Positions 1 to 7,100 are shown, counted from the first letter of the stretch. The stretch: 18,630 nucleotides of DNA from Roseovarius sp. UBA6167 (GCA_002428225.1 DIUD01000015.1:17711-36340), one strand, 5' to 3'. Notes: a model not told the origin generated them from the sequence alone. Made by a program: numbers and translations.

Positions 1-509
1 ACCTGTTCTTCTGGCTGCTGACCAATCGCATGGCGCCGCCAGCCGTCTTTGCCCTGCCGTTCTTTCAGCTTTATTCGTCCGTGGGGCTGTTTGATACCCA
101 TATCGCGGTGGCGCTGGCGCATACGCTGTTCAACGTGCCGCTGGCGGTTTGGATCCTCGAGGGGTTCATGCGCGGCGTGCCCAAGGAAATCGACGAGACC
201 GCCTATATCGACGGCTATTCCTTCCCGCGCTTCTTCGTGAAGATCTTCATGCCGCTGATCGCAAGCGGGGTGGGCGTGGCGGCGTTCTTCTGCTTCATGT
301 TCTCATGGGTGGAACTGCTCTTGTCGCGCACGCTGACGAGCGTGAATGCCAAGCCGATCGCCGCCACCATGACGCGCACCGTCTCGGCGAGCGGATTGGA
401 CTGGGGCGTGCTGGCCGCCGCCGGGGTGCTGACGATTCTGCCGGGGGCCTTGGTGATCTGGTTCGTGCGCAATTACATTGCCAAGGGTTTCGCGTTGGGG
501 AGGGTGTGA
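1..509 (+). CDS. glpQ: Glycerol ABC transporter permease GlpQ (5'-truncated by window edge)
   Basis: Inner-membrane permease subunit of a carbohydrate-type ABC importer. The reading frame is open from base 3 to the TGA at 507-509, so the start lies upstream of the window. About 168 residues are visible, the C-terminal half of a protein that is usually about 270-290 aa. The cytoplasmic EAA loop that docks on the ATPase is recognisable at about 156-240 (EGFMRGVPKEIDETAYIDGYS). It is followed by hydrophobic helices and ends in the usual short basic tail (RNYIAKGFALGRV). The assignment to GlpQ rather than another sugar permease rests on the neighbours: a DUF2160 membrane protein, a large binding protein and glycerol kinase follow on the same strand, as in the glpSTPQUV operon described in Rhizobium leguminosarum. 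GlpP and the ATPases GlpS/GlpT would be expected just upstream. Confidence 0.85.
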   Translation, partial: LFFWLLTNRMAPPAVFALPFFQLYSSVGLFDTHIAVALAHTLFNVPLAVWILEGFMRGVPKEIDETAYIDGYSFPRFFVKIFMPLIASGVGVAAFFCFMFSWVELLLSRTLTSVNAKPIAATMTRTVSASGLDWGVLAAAGVLTILPGALVIWFVRNYIAKGFALGRV

Positions 510-535
510 TGGAACGGTTTGTTAACCATCCTCAT

Positions 536-565
536 GTCATCCTCGGGCCTGACCCGAGGATCTCC
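536..565 (+). repeat. Palindromic repeat copy 1 (forward)
   Basis: A 30-bp unit. Nine-base arms ATCCTCGGG (539-547) and CCCGAGGAT (553-561) flank a five-base CCTGA loop (548-552). The asymmetric ends are GTC on the left and CTCC on the right. It starts 26 bases after the glpQ stop codon. Its exact reverse complement is at 911-940. Confidence 0.9.
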
Positions 566-590
566 GGCCAACCGCAACGCGACCCATGCC

Positions 591-887
591 ATGATGCGAC
601 AGCCCGCCGTCTACATCGTCACCAACAAGCCGCGCGGGACGCTTTACATCGGCATGACCGGGAACCTCTCGCACCGCATATGGCAGCATCGCACGCATGC
701 CGTGCCGGGCTTTGCCGACCGTTACAACTTGACCCGGCTTGTCTGGTTCGAAGCACATTGCGAGTTTACCGAGGCCATCAGGCGCGAAAAGGCACTCAAA
801 CGATGGGCCCGCGATTGGAAAATCGCTCTGGTCGAGGCGAACAACCCGGAATGGCGCGATCTTTGGCGGGAGGTTTGCATGGCATGA
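591..887 (+). CDS. Small GIY-YIG family nuclease
   Basis: A single-domain GIY-YIG protein of 98 aa with no DNA-binding or UvrC-type extension. The first half-motif is VYI at residues 7-9 and the second is LYIGMT at 18-23. Then come the conserved Arg of LSHRIWQHR (R29) and an EAIRREKALKRW helix in which E66 is the likely metal-binding glutamate. The end (NNPEWRDLW) is typical of this small bacterial subfamily. The start is placed at the ATG pair 591/594; in-frame codons further upstream run into the palindromic repeat. No good ribosome site precedes it, so it may depend on read-through from glpQ. Family membership is clear. The substrate is unknown; an action on the flanking hairpins is only inferred from the context. 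Confidence 0.85.
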   Translation: MMRQPAVYIVTNKPRGTLYIGMTGNLSHRIWQHRTHAVPGFADRYNLTRLVWFEAHCEFTEAIRREKALKRWARDWKIALVEANNPEWRDLWREVCMA

Positions 888-910
888 ACCCGGTAAACGA
901 TCTCGTTTCG

Positions 911-940
911 GGAGATCCTCGGGTCAGGCCCGAGGATGAC
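911..940 (-). repeat. Palindromic repeat copy 2 (reverse)
   Basis: The exact 30/30 reverse complement of the copy at 536-565, so the nuclease gene lies between perfect inverted copies. Arms are 915-923 and 929-937, loop 924-928. It starts 23 bases after the nuclease stop codon. Confidence 0.9.
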
Positions 941-949
941 GTCGGATCT

Positions 950-979
950 GTCATCGTCCGGCTTGCCCGGACGATCTCC
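950..979 (+). repeat. Palindromic repeat copy 3 (forward, covarying stem)
   Basis: Same 30-bp plan as copy 1: GTC left end, 9/5/9 hairpin and CTCC right end. The arms are ATCGTCCGG (953-961) and CCGGACGAT (967-975) around CTTGC. Arm positions 4 and 7 differ from copy 1, and both partners have changed, so the stem remains perfectly paired. Confidence 0.85.
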
Positions 980-985
980 TTGGGC

Positions 986-1015
986 GGGGATCCTCGGGTC
1001 AGGCCCGAGGATGAC
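986..1015 (-). repeat. Palindromic repeat copy 4 (reverse)
   Basis: Matches copy 2 except for one base in its left end (GGGG instead of GGAG). Arms are 990-998 and 1004-1012. Copies 3 and 4 form an inverted pair with a six-base spacer (980-985), like a REPIN doublet, ending 38 bases before the glpU start. Confidence 0.88.
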
Positions 1016-1053
1016 CTTTCTTCGTTCGCTACGGCTCAAGGGAGGCTTTGACG

Positions 1054-1326
1054 ATGGCATGGATGGCATGGACCACGCCCACGGCGATCTTCTTCACGGT
1101 GATCGCGGTGCTGCTCGTCACCTTCACGGTGCTGGCGATCAAATTCCCCGAAACGCCGCGCACGGGTATCCTGCGCATCGAGACGACGCGCGGCGATCGG
1201 CTTTTCATCACGCTTCTGGGCTCGGCCTTCATCAATCTGGCCTGGCTTGGACTTGTCGGCGCAAATCAACCTTACGCGCTGATCGTGTGCCTCATCTATG
1301 CCGCGGCGGTGTTCCGCTGGGTGTGA
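1054..1326 (+). CDS. glpU: Glycerol operon small membrane protein GlpU (DUF2160)
   Basis: A 90-residue integral membrane protein with three predicted helices at about 9-28, 48-67 and 70-87. A short polar stretch rich in Arg and Thr (about 33-47) lies between the first two. It matches the DUF2160 type found between the permease and binding-protein genes of glycerol ABC operons. Its role is not established; it is presumably an accessory subunit of the importer. The ATG at 1054 is chosen because GGGAGG at 1040-1045 sits eight bases upstream, while the in-frame TTG at 1048 is too close to that site. The palindromic cassette ends 38 bases before the start, so a hairpin-rich leader lies immediately upstream of this gene in any operon transcript. 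Confidence 0.85.
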   Translation: MAWMAWTTPTAIFFTVIAVLLVTFTVLAIKFPETPRTGILRIETTRGDRLFITLLGSAFINLAWLGLVGANQPYALIVCLIYAAAVFRWV

Positions 1327-1378
1327 GGGGGCATGAGCACCTGACCGAGACTTCACAAGGTTCATAAGGGAGGACAAC

Positions 1379-3082
1379 ATGAACTTGCGATTGACCACGA
1401 CCACGGCGCTTGTCTCGCTCGGCCTGATGGCCGGGCCGGCCTTTGCCGACATGGAGGCCGCGCGCGCCTTTCTCGACGCGCATATCGAACGCTCGGCGCT
1501 CAGCCGCGCCGAGCAGGAGGCCGAGATGCAATGGTTCATCGACGCGGCGGCACCGTTCCGCGGCATGTCGATCAACGTCGTCTCCGAGACCATCACCACC
1601 CACGAATGGGAGGCGGGCGTGCTGGCCCCTGCGTTCAGCGCGATCACCGGGATCAACGTCACCCATGACCTGATCGGCGAAGGCGATGTGGTCGAAAAGC
1701 TGCAAACGCAGATGCAGACCGGCGAGAACGTCTATGACATGTATGTCAACGATGCCGATCTGATCGGCACCCACTGGCGCTATCAGCAGGCGCGCAACCT
1801 GACCGACTGGATGGCAGGAGAGGGCGCGGACGTCACCAATCCCGGCCTCGATCTCGACGACTTCATCGGGCTGTCGTCGGCGACGGGACCGGATGGCAAG
1901 CTCTATCAGTTGCCGGTGCAGCAATTCGCCAATCTCTACTGGTTCCGCCATGACTGGTTCACCGATCCGACGATCATGGCCGAGTTCAAGGAGGAATACG
2001 GCTATGATCTGGGGGTGCCGGTCAACTGGTCGGCCTATGAGGACATCGCCGAATTCTTTACCGGCCGCGAGATCGACGGCCAGGCGGTCTATGGCAACAT
2101 GGACTATGGCAAGAAGGACCCGAGCCTGGGCTGGCGCTTTACCGATGCCTGGATGTCGATGGCGGGCATGGGCGACAAGGGTGAGCCGAACGGATTTCCG
2201 GTCGATGAATGGGGCATCCGGGTGAACGATCAGTATCAGCCGGTCGGATCGTGCATGGCGCGCGGCGGTGCGACCAACAGCCCGGCGGCGGTCTATGCGG
2301 TCGAGAAATACATCAAGTGGCTGCACGAATACACGCCCCCCGCCGCCGCCGGCATGACCTTTGGCGAGGCCGGGCCGGTGCCCGCGCAGGGGGCGATTGC
2401 GCAGCAGATGTTCTGGTACACGACATTCGCCGCCGACATGGTCAAGCCCGGCCTGCCGGTGATGAACGAGGACGGCACGCCCAAATGGCGCATGGCCCCC
2501 AGCCCGCATGGCGTCTATTGGGAGGAGGGGATGAAGATCGGCTACCAGGATGTCGGTGCGATCACGCTTCTCGAATCGACACCCGCGGACCGGGCCAAGG
2601 CGGCCTGGCTCTATGGTCAGTTCATCGCATCGAAGACGGTTGACGTGGAAAAATCCCATGTCGGCCTGACCTTCATCCGCGACAGCACGATCAACCACGA
2701 CAGCTTTACCGAACGTGCGCCGCTGCTTGGCGGTCTGGTCGAGTTCTACCGCTCGCCCGCGCGCACGCAATGGTCCGATACCGGCTTCAACGTGCCGGAT
2801 TATCCGCGCCTTGCGCAGCTTTGGTGGCAGAATATCGGCGATGCGTCATCGGGGGCGAAGACGGCGCAAGAGGCGCTCGATGCGCTGTGCGAACAGCAGG
2901 AGGCGGTGATGGCGCGGCTTGAGCGCGCGGGTGTGCAGGGCGAGTTCGGCCCCAGGCTGAACGAGCCGCGCGATCCCGAGTACTGGCTGAGCCAGCCGGG
3001 ATCGCCCAAGCCCAGGCTGGAGAATGAGGAGGAAACCCCGATCACGATCTCCTATGAAGAGCTCATCAAGTCCTGGCAGTGA
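1379..3082 (+). CDS. glpV: Glycerol ABC transporter periplasmic binding protein GlpV
   Basis: Periplasmic extracellular solute-binding protein that delivers glycerol to the GlpP/GlpQ permease. At 567 aa it is larger than common sugar-binding proteins (about 400-440 aa), as expected for this family. A Sec signal peptide is visible: basic MNLR, a hydrophobic core (about 9-19) and a likely cleavage after PAFA at residue 23. After a helical N-terminal stretch the binding-protein fold begins near residue 60 (MSINVVSETITTHEWEAGVLAPAFSAITG). GGGAGG-type Shine-Dalgarno bases at 1368-1373 lie five bases before the ATG. It follows glpU by 52 bases and precedes glpK. Ligand assignment comes from operon context and family resemblance; a related polyol remains possible. 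Confidence 0.87.
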   Translation: MNLRLTTTTALVSLGLMAGPAFADMEAARAFLDAHIERSALSRAEQEAEMQWFIDAAAPFRGMSINVVSETITTHEWEAGVLAPAFSAITGINVTHDLIGEGDVVEKLQTQMQTGENVYDMYVNDADLIGTHWRYQQARNLTDWMAGEGADVTNPGLDLDDFIGLSSATGPDGKLYQLPVQQFANLYWFRHDWFTDPTIMAEFKEEYGYDLGVPVNWSAYEDIAEFFTGREIDGQAVYGNMDYGKKDPSLGWRFTDAWMSMAGMGDKGEPNGFPVDEWGIRVNDQYQPVGSCMARGGATNSPAAVYAVEKYIKWLHEYTPPAAAGMTFGEAGPVPAQGAIAQQMFWYTTFAADMVKPGLPVMNEDGTPKWRMAPSPHGVYWEEGMKIGYQDVGAITLLESTPADRAKAAWLYGQFIASKTVDVEKSHVGLTFIRDSTINHDSFTERAPLLGGLVEFYRSPARTQWSDTGFNVPDYPRLAQLWWQNIGDASSGAKTAQEALDALCEQQEAVMARLERAGVQGEFGPRLNEPRDPEYWLSQPGSPKPRLENEEETPITISYEELIKSWQ

Positions 3083-3090
3083 CGACAGGT

Positions 3091-3118
3091 GCCGGGGCGC
3101 GTTCGCGCGCGCCCCGGC
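3091..3118 (+). terminator. GC-rich hairpin after glpV (terminator-like or mRNA-stabilising)
   Basis: A perfect 11-bp inverted repeat (3091-3101 pairs with 3108-3118) around a six-base loop, nine bases after the glpV stop. No T-run follows, so it is not a standard intrinsic terminator. It could be a 3' stabiliser that keeps binding-protein mRNA in excess over downstream glpK, a common arrangement in ABC operons. The hairpin is directly visible; its function is inferred. Confidence 0.5.
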
Positions 3119-3123
3119 GCAGG

Positions 3124-3153
3124 CGTCACCCTCGGATCACGCCCGAGGATGAC
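3124..3153 (-). repeat. Palindromic repeat copy 5 (decayed, solo)
   Basis: Aligns with copies 2 and 4: over 3127-3154, 24 of 28 bases match the copy at 911-940 extended by one base. The right arm CCCGAGGAT (3142-3150) is intact. The left arm ACCCTCGGA (3128-3136) carries two changes that break pairing. It lies between glpV and glpK with no nuclease gene next to it. Confidence 0.75.
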
Positions 3154-3177
3154 GTGCAAAATACAATGGACCGAGCA

Positions 3178-4665
3178 ATGACCCATATCCTCGCCATCGA
3201 CCAGGGCACCACGTCGAGCCGCGCGATCATCCTTGACGCGGCCATGCGCCCCATAGCCAGCGCACAGGAGGAGTTTGCCCAGCATTACCCCGATTCCGGC
3301 TGGGTCGAGCACGAGGCCGATGACCTCTGGTCCACCACCGCCGCCACCTGCCGCGCCGCCATCGAGAAGGCCGGGATCACCGGCGCGGACGTCGCCGCCA
3401 TCGGCATAACCAATCAACGCGAGACGACCCTTGTCTGGGATCGCCATACCGGCCGCGCCATTCATCGCGCGATCGTCTGGCAGGACCGGCGCACTGCCGA
3501 TTTCTGCAAGGTGCTGCGCGACGCGGGCCACGAGGAGATGGTGAACGCCCGCACCGGCCTGTTGCTCGACCCGTATTTTTCGGGCACGAAACTGCGCTGG
3601 ATCCTCGACAACGTGGAGGGCGCGCGGGAGAAGGCGCGCGCGGGTGACCTGCTCTTCGGCACGGTGGACAGTTTCCTGATCTGGAAACTCACGGGCGGCA
3701 AGACCCACGCCACCGACGCCACCAATGCAGCGCGCACGCTGCTTTACGACATCCGCAAGGGACGCTGGAGCGCGACCATCTGCGACTTGCTCGACATCCC
3801 CATGGAGATGCTTCCCCAGGTGCGCGACAGCGCCGCCGAATATGGCGTGACACGGGCCGATCTCTTTGGCCGCGAAATCCCCATCCTGGGCGTCGCGGGC
3901 GATCAGCAGGCGGCGACCGTGGGGCAGGCGTGTTTTCAGCCCGGAATGCTCAAATCCACCTATGGTACGGGCTGTTTCGCGCTTCTCAATACCGGCACGA
4001 CGCCGGTTGTCTCGCAAAACCGCCTGCTCACCACCATCGCCTATCAGCTTGACGGCCAGCCCACCTATGCGCTCGAAGGCTCGATCTTTGTCGCAGGCGC
4101 GGTGGTGCAATGGCTGCGCGACGGGCTCAAGATCATCCGCGAGGCGGGCGAGACCCAGCCCCTGGCCGATGCCGCCGACCCGCATCAGGAGGTGGTGCTC
4201 GTGCCCGCGTTCACCGGGCTCGGCGCGCCCTATTGGCGGCCCGATTGCCGGGGCGCGATCTTTGGCCTCACGCGCGGCACGGGGCCTGCGGAACTGGCGC
4301 GCGCGGCGCTCGAGAGCGTGGGTTTCCAGACCCGCGACCTGCTAGAGGCGATGCGTGCCGACTGGGCGGGGCAGGGGACGCAGGCGGTGCTGCGCGTGGA
4401 CGGCGGCATGAGCGCGAGCGACTGGACCATGCAGTTTCTCGCCGACATCCTCGACGCGCCGGTGGACCGCCCGCAGGTGCTCGAGACCACGGCGCTTGGC
4501 GCGGCGTGGCTGGCGGGGATGCGTGCGGGGATCTATCCGGGGCAGGAGGAGTTTGCCAAGGGATGGGCGCTTGAGCGGCAGTTTCTACCCACCATGCAGC
4601 CCGAGATCCGCGCGCGTAAATGCGCGATATGGTCGCGCGCGGTCAAGGCGACGCTGTCGGTATGA
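3178..4665 (+). CDS. glpK: Glycerol kinase GlpK
   Basis: Phosphorylates glycerol to sn-glycerol-3-phosphate with ATP in the cytoplasm, trapping glycerol brought in by the GlpPQUV-type importer. The protein is 495 aa, normal for the FGGY family. Residues 7-16 are the N-terminal phosphate-binding DQGTTSSRAI. NQRET (79-83) carries the glycerol-binding Arg-Glu pair, and DPYFSGTK (131-138) follows. GVAGDQQAA (238-246) holds the likely catalytic base D242. The ATPase-fold motifs STYGTGC, GLGAPYW and LRVDGGMSASDW come after. The ATG at 3178 gives the usual MTHILAIDQGT beginning; an in-frame ATG at 3166 would add four residues. Neither has a strong Shine-Dalgarno. The 96-base gap to glpV holds a hairpin and a decayed palindromic repeat, so glpK translation may be weaker than glpV. 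Confidence 0.95.
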   Translation: MTHILAIDQGTTSSRAIILDAAMRPIASAQEEFAQHYPDSGWVEHEADDLWSTTAATCRAAIEKAGITGADVAAIGITNQRETTLVWDRHTGRAIHRAIVWQDRRTADFCKVLRDAGHEEMVNARTGLLLDPYFSGTKLRWILDNVEGAREKARAGDLLFGTVDSFLIWKLTGGKTHATDATNAARTLLYDIRKGRWSATICDLLDIPMEMLPQVRDSAAEYGVTRADLFGREIPILGVAGDQQAATVGQACFQPGMLKSTYGTGCFALLNTGTTPVVSQNRLLTTIAYQLDGQPTYALEGSIFVAGAVVQWLRDGLKIIREAGETQPLADAADPHQEVVLVPAFTGLGAPYWRPDCRGAIFGLTRGTGPAELARAALESVGFQTRDLLEAMRADWAGQGTQAVLRVDGGMSASDWTMQFLADILDAPVDRPQVLETTALGAAWLAGMRAGIYPGQEEFAKGWALERQFLPTMQPEIRARKCAIWSRAVKATLSV

Positions 4666-4676
4666 GCGCGCCCGTT

Positions 4677-4690
4677 GTGGCGCGCGCCAC
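4677..4690. other. Perfect 14-bp palindrome downstream of glpK
   Basis: A self-complementary GTGGCGC/GCGCCAC lies 11 bases after the glpK stop and 36 bases before the next start codon. It has no loop and no T-run, so it is a poor terminator. It may be a protein-binding dyad or chance in GC-rich DNA. Confidence 0.3.
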
Positions 4691-4726
4691 TTCGGCATAG
4701 GGTCCGCGCGAATCCGAGGAGCCGCC

Positions 4727-5815
4727 ATGCAAGCCGCCATCAGCGTCATCATCCCCGCCCGCAACGAGGCCGCGACCATGGTGCATGTGGTGCAGACCTG
4801 TCGCGCCATGGCCCCCGTGGCCGAGGTGGTGGTGATCGACAACGGCTCTGACGATGGCACCGCCGAGGCCGCGCTCTCGGCGGGCGCCGTTGTGCTCGCC
4901 GAGGAACGGCCCGGCATGGGGCATGCGGTGCGGCGCGGTGTGGCGGCGGCGCGACATGACTGGGTGATGAAGGTCGATGCCGATCTGGGGCGGTTCGACA
5001 CGGCGCGCCTTGCCCGCATGATCGAGGCGCGCGCGCCGGGCGTGGGGCTGGTCAAGGGCGCGTGGAACGATCCGCACGACAACATGCCGATGACGCGGCT
5101 TCTGGTGCGGCCCGCGCTCAGGCTGATGTTTCCGGGGCTGGGAGGGCTGCGCGCGCCCAATACCGGGATTTACGTTTTCGATCGTTCGTTGATCGCGCAC
5201 GAGTATCTGACCGGCGATTACGCCGTGGATCTCGACGTGATGCTGCGCATACACGCGGCCGGGGCGGGGGTGGCCGAGGTCGATATCGGGCGGATCGAAC
5301 ATGACGCGCGGGACGTGGGCCATTACAACGCCATGGCCGAGGAGATCCTTGCGTTTTTCCTCAGCCGTCAGCCGCTTGCGCTGCTGGAAGAAGTGGTGGT
5401 GGTGGCCGAGACCGAGGCGGATGTCGCGCGCCACGCGGCGGGGGTCATCGCGGGCAAGCTGATCGCGGGGGCGCGGGTGAGCGTCTATGCCGGCGCGGGC
5501 GGCGCGGCGCTTGATTCCGTGTTCGCGGGCTTTCCCACCTATCGCCGCGCGCCGCTTGCCGAAGCGGCGCAGCATGTGCCCCATGCCAATGCGGCGCGGC
5601 TGCGGGTGATCGCGTCGCCTGCCACCCGGTTTGAGGCGATGCGCACCGCCCTGCCGGTGGAGGTTTGGGAGATGCCCGGAGCGGTGGGGTTCGCGCCCGA
5701 TATCTCGGCCGGGACCGGGGCGGGGGCGGCCCTCAAACGCGCGGCGCTGGAGCGGTTGGGCCTGCCGGTGGCGTTCGCCCCGCGCGAGGTGTTCCGGGTG
5801 GTGGCAGAGGGATAA
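4727..5815 (+). CDS. Family 2 glycosyltransferase with C-terminal extension
   Basis: A 362-residue protein. Residues 1 to about 220 form a GT-A fold glycosyltransferase: SVIIPARNEA (6-15), VVVIDNGSDDGT (34-45) for the nucleotide-sugar, and the metal-binding DAD (84-86) in KVDADLG. KGAWND (110-115) and GDYAVDLDVMLRIHAAG (163-179) recall glucosyl-3-phosphoglycerate synthase-like enzymes. No membrane helix is evident, so it is probably cytoplasmic. Residues about 222-362 alternate hydrophobic strands and Ala-rich helices and look like a separate alpha/beta domain that I do not recognise. GAGGAG at 4716-4721 lies five bases before the ATG and fixes the start. It follows glpK by 61 bases and may be transcribed with it, but nothing ties it to glycerol use. 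Donor and acceptor are unknown. Confidence 0.8.
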   Translation: MQAAISVIIPARNEAATMVHVVQTCRAMAPVAEVVVIDNGSDDGTAEAALSAGAVVLAEERPGMGHAVRRGVAAARHDWVMKVDADLGRFDTARLARMIEARAPGVGLVKGAWNDPHDNMPMTRLLVRPALRLMFPGLGGLRAPNTGIYVFDRSLIAHEYLTGDYAVDLDVMLRIHAAGAGVAEVDIGRIEHDARDVGHYNAMAEEILAFFLSRQPLALLEEVVVVAETEADVARHAAGVIAGKLIAGARVSVYAGAGGAALDSVFAGFPTYRRAPLAEAAQHVPHANAARLRVIASPATRFEAMRTALPVEVWEMPGAVGFAPDISAGTGAGAALKRAALERLGLPVAFAPREVFRVVAEG

Positions 5816-6007
5816 TGTTCGCGCCCACGCGGCCCATGAAGGTCACCTCGCCCTCGTGCGCCGGGGTGCTGCCGCCGCGGAGGGACGATCCTTGTGCATC
5901 CGGCGCATCCGGCGCGAGCGGATAGGCCGGTATTGCCCAGGCGCGATGGCCGGAAGGATGACCCGGCTTAACCGGGCTGCATCCTGGTCGAAAAGGCAGG
6001 CCCCCTT
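5816..6007. other. Intergenic gap between convergent glycosyltransferase genes
   Basis: No convincing gene. It holds a nine-base tandem duplication (GCATCCGGC at 5896-5904 and 5905-5913). It also holds a weak five-base-pair hairpin (CCCGG 5960-5964, CCGGG 5970-5974) that might serve as a bidirectional stop. No T-run is present on either side. Confidence 0.4.
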
Positions 6008-7000
6008 TCACGGCGGGGGCATGATTGCCAGGCCGGGGTCTCGGCCCGCGTCGGGGAAGTGGCGTGCGCGCTTGGCGTCGAGGTCAAGCGCGATCGCATG
6101 GAGGTGGCCATGGGCCTTGAGACGCGCGCGCAAGGACGGCGTGGCGGTGCAGACTTCGGTGAAGAAGGCGCGCAGTCCGGTCTCCCCGCCCTCGGCCTCG
6201 ATCTGCGCCAGAAGGTCGTGGATCGCCAGCGCGCCCTCGCCCGCGGGCTTGATGTCGCGGCGATAGGCCCCCGCCGCGTGGCGATAGCGCAGCCGCGCGC
6301 GCCAGTCCTCCCAGTTGGGGGCGTGCAGATGGCACAGCCGGGTGGCCACCAGTTCCGGCGGGTTGGCATCCATATCCTTGTCGCGAAAGGCGTTGTGGAT
6401 GCGCAGGCTGGTCCCGGGCTGGCCGGTCCGCACGAATACCTTGCCCGCCACATGGCTGAGGAAACCGCCGTTGAGATGCGCCCCGAAACTGGGGTAGATC
6501 GCCGCCGTCTCCTCGGCGCGCGCTCCCTTGTGCCGCGCGCAGGACCTGAACCACCGCACACCCTCGGGTGGCGGATCGTCCGGGTCGGGGGCGAGCGCCT
6601 CGATCGGGCGCACGCGCGCGCTCAGGCAGTCCAAGGGCAGCGATGCAAGCTGGGCGGGCAGGGGCACCTCGGGCCACAGGAATTCATCCACGTCGATATG
6701 CGCCAGCCAATCGACATCGGGGCGGCGATTCAGGCAATGGGTGGCATTGAGGCTCTGGCGCGGCTGATGTGCCTCGGGGCGGCGGCCCTTGCGGCGGTGC
6801 CGCCAATAGGCGTCATCGCAGACGATCACGCGGCACCGTGGATGCGCGCGCAGCGCCGCCTCGGCCTCTGGGTTTGGCGCGTCGAGATAGACATGCACGC
6901 GGTGCGCGCCCAGATCGAGGTGATGGGCGGCGAAATCGAGGGTGTCGCGGGCGGGGGCCTTGATCGTGGCCACCACGCCCCAGGTCGGAGCTGAACACAT
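6008..7000 (-). CDS. Glycosyltransferase family 2-like protein (PF13704 type)
   Basis: A 330-residue protein with the features of the Glyco_tranf_2_4 group common in Rhodobacterales. It begins WGVVATIKAP (7-16), then AAHHLDLGAHRVHVYLD (24-40). The acidic motif HIDVDEFLWPE (101-111) contains the likely metal-binding DVDEF. The conserved downstream pieces HNAFRDKDMD and CHLHAPNWEDWRARLRYR are also present. There is no signal peptide or membrane helix. The ATG at 7000 gives the usual short lead before WGVVATIKAP, although no clear Shine-Dalgarno precedes it. It is convergent with the other glycosyltransferase and lies downstream of maoC on the same strand across a 273-base gap. It probably modifies a surface polysaccharide or glycan; donor and acceptor cannot be told. 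Confidence 0.8.
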   Translation of the reverse strand: MCSAPTWGVVATIKAPARDTLDFAAHHLDLGAHRVHVYLDAPNPEAEAALRAHPRCRVIVCDDAYWRHRRKGRRPEAHQPRQSLNATHCLNRRPDVDWLAHIDVDEFLWPEVPLPAQLASLPLDCLSARVRPIEALAPDPDDPPPEGVRWFRSCARHKGARAEETAAIYPSFGAHLNGGFLSHVAGKVFVRTGQPGTSLRIHNAFRDKDMDANPPELVATRLCHLHAPNWEDWRARLRYRHAAGAYRRDIKPAGEGALAIHDLLAQIEAEGGETGLRAFFTEVCTATPSLRARLKAHGHLHAIALDLDAKRARHFPDAGRDPGLAIMPPP

Positions 7001-7100
7001 GCGCGAACCATGCGGCGCGGCGGTATCCTGCGCAAGGGCTCACGGGCAAGGCGGTTGGCCTTTTGCCGCAATTCGCGGCTTGTCCCCCGCGCGGAATCGA

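Larger units (their letters stand above)
536..1015 (+). mobile_element. Putative GIY-YIG nuclease / palindromic-repeat cassette
   Basis: This 480-bp block lies between glpQ (stop 509) and glpU (ATG 1054), genes that in related operons normally sit close together. It opens with a 30-bp palindromic repeat (536-565) and contains a GIY-YIG nuclease gene (591-887). It closes with the exact reverse complement of that repeat (911-940) plus two further copies in alternating orientation (950-979, 986-1015). The layout recalls REP/BIME elements served by RAYT transposases, here with a nuclease gene in the transposase position. No target-site duplication or terminal inverted repeat beyond the palindromes was found. 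Calling it mobile is inference from the layout. Confidence 0.5.

Noticed and set aside
519..590. An upstream start for the GIY-YIG gene
   Set aside because: The extra 24 residues are encoded by the palindromic repeat and have no family resemblance; the GIY half-motif begins only seven residues after the ATG at 591.
536..1015. A CRISPR array or group of intrinsic terminators
   Set aside because: The copies alternate in orientation with spacings of 6-9 bases and one gene-sized gap, unlike CRISPR. None of the hairpins is followed by a T-run.
1292..2770. A 492-codon minus-strand open frame opposite glpV
   Set aside because: Its composition (Arg, His, Asp, Gly runs) is that of a shadow, and glpV on the other strand has a signal peptide and a ribosome site.
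3052..4185. A 377-codon minus-strand open frame opposite glpK
   Set aside because: The glpK motifs occupy the plus strand throughout; the frame is a shadow.
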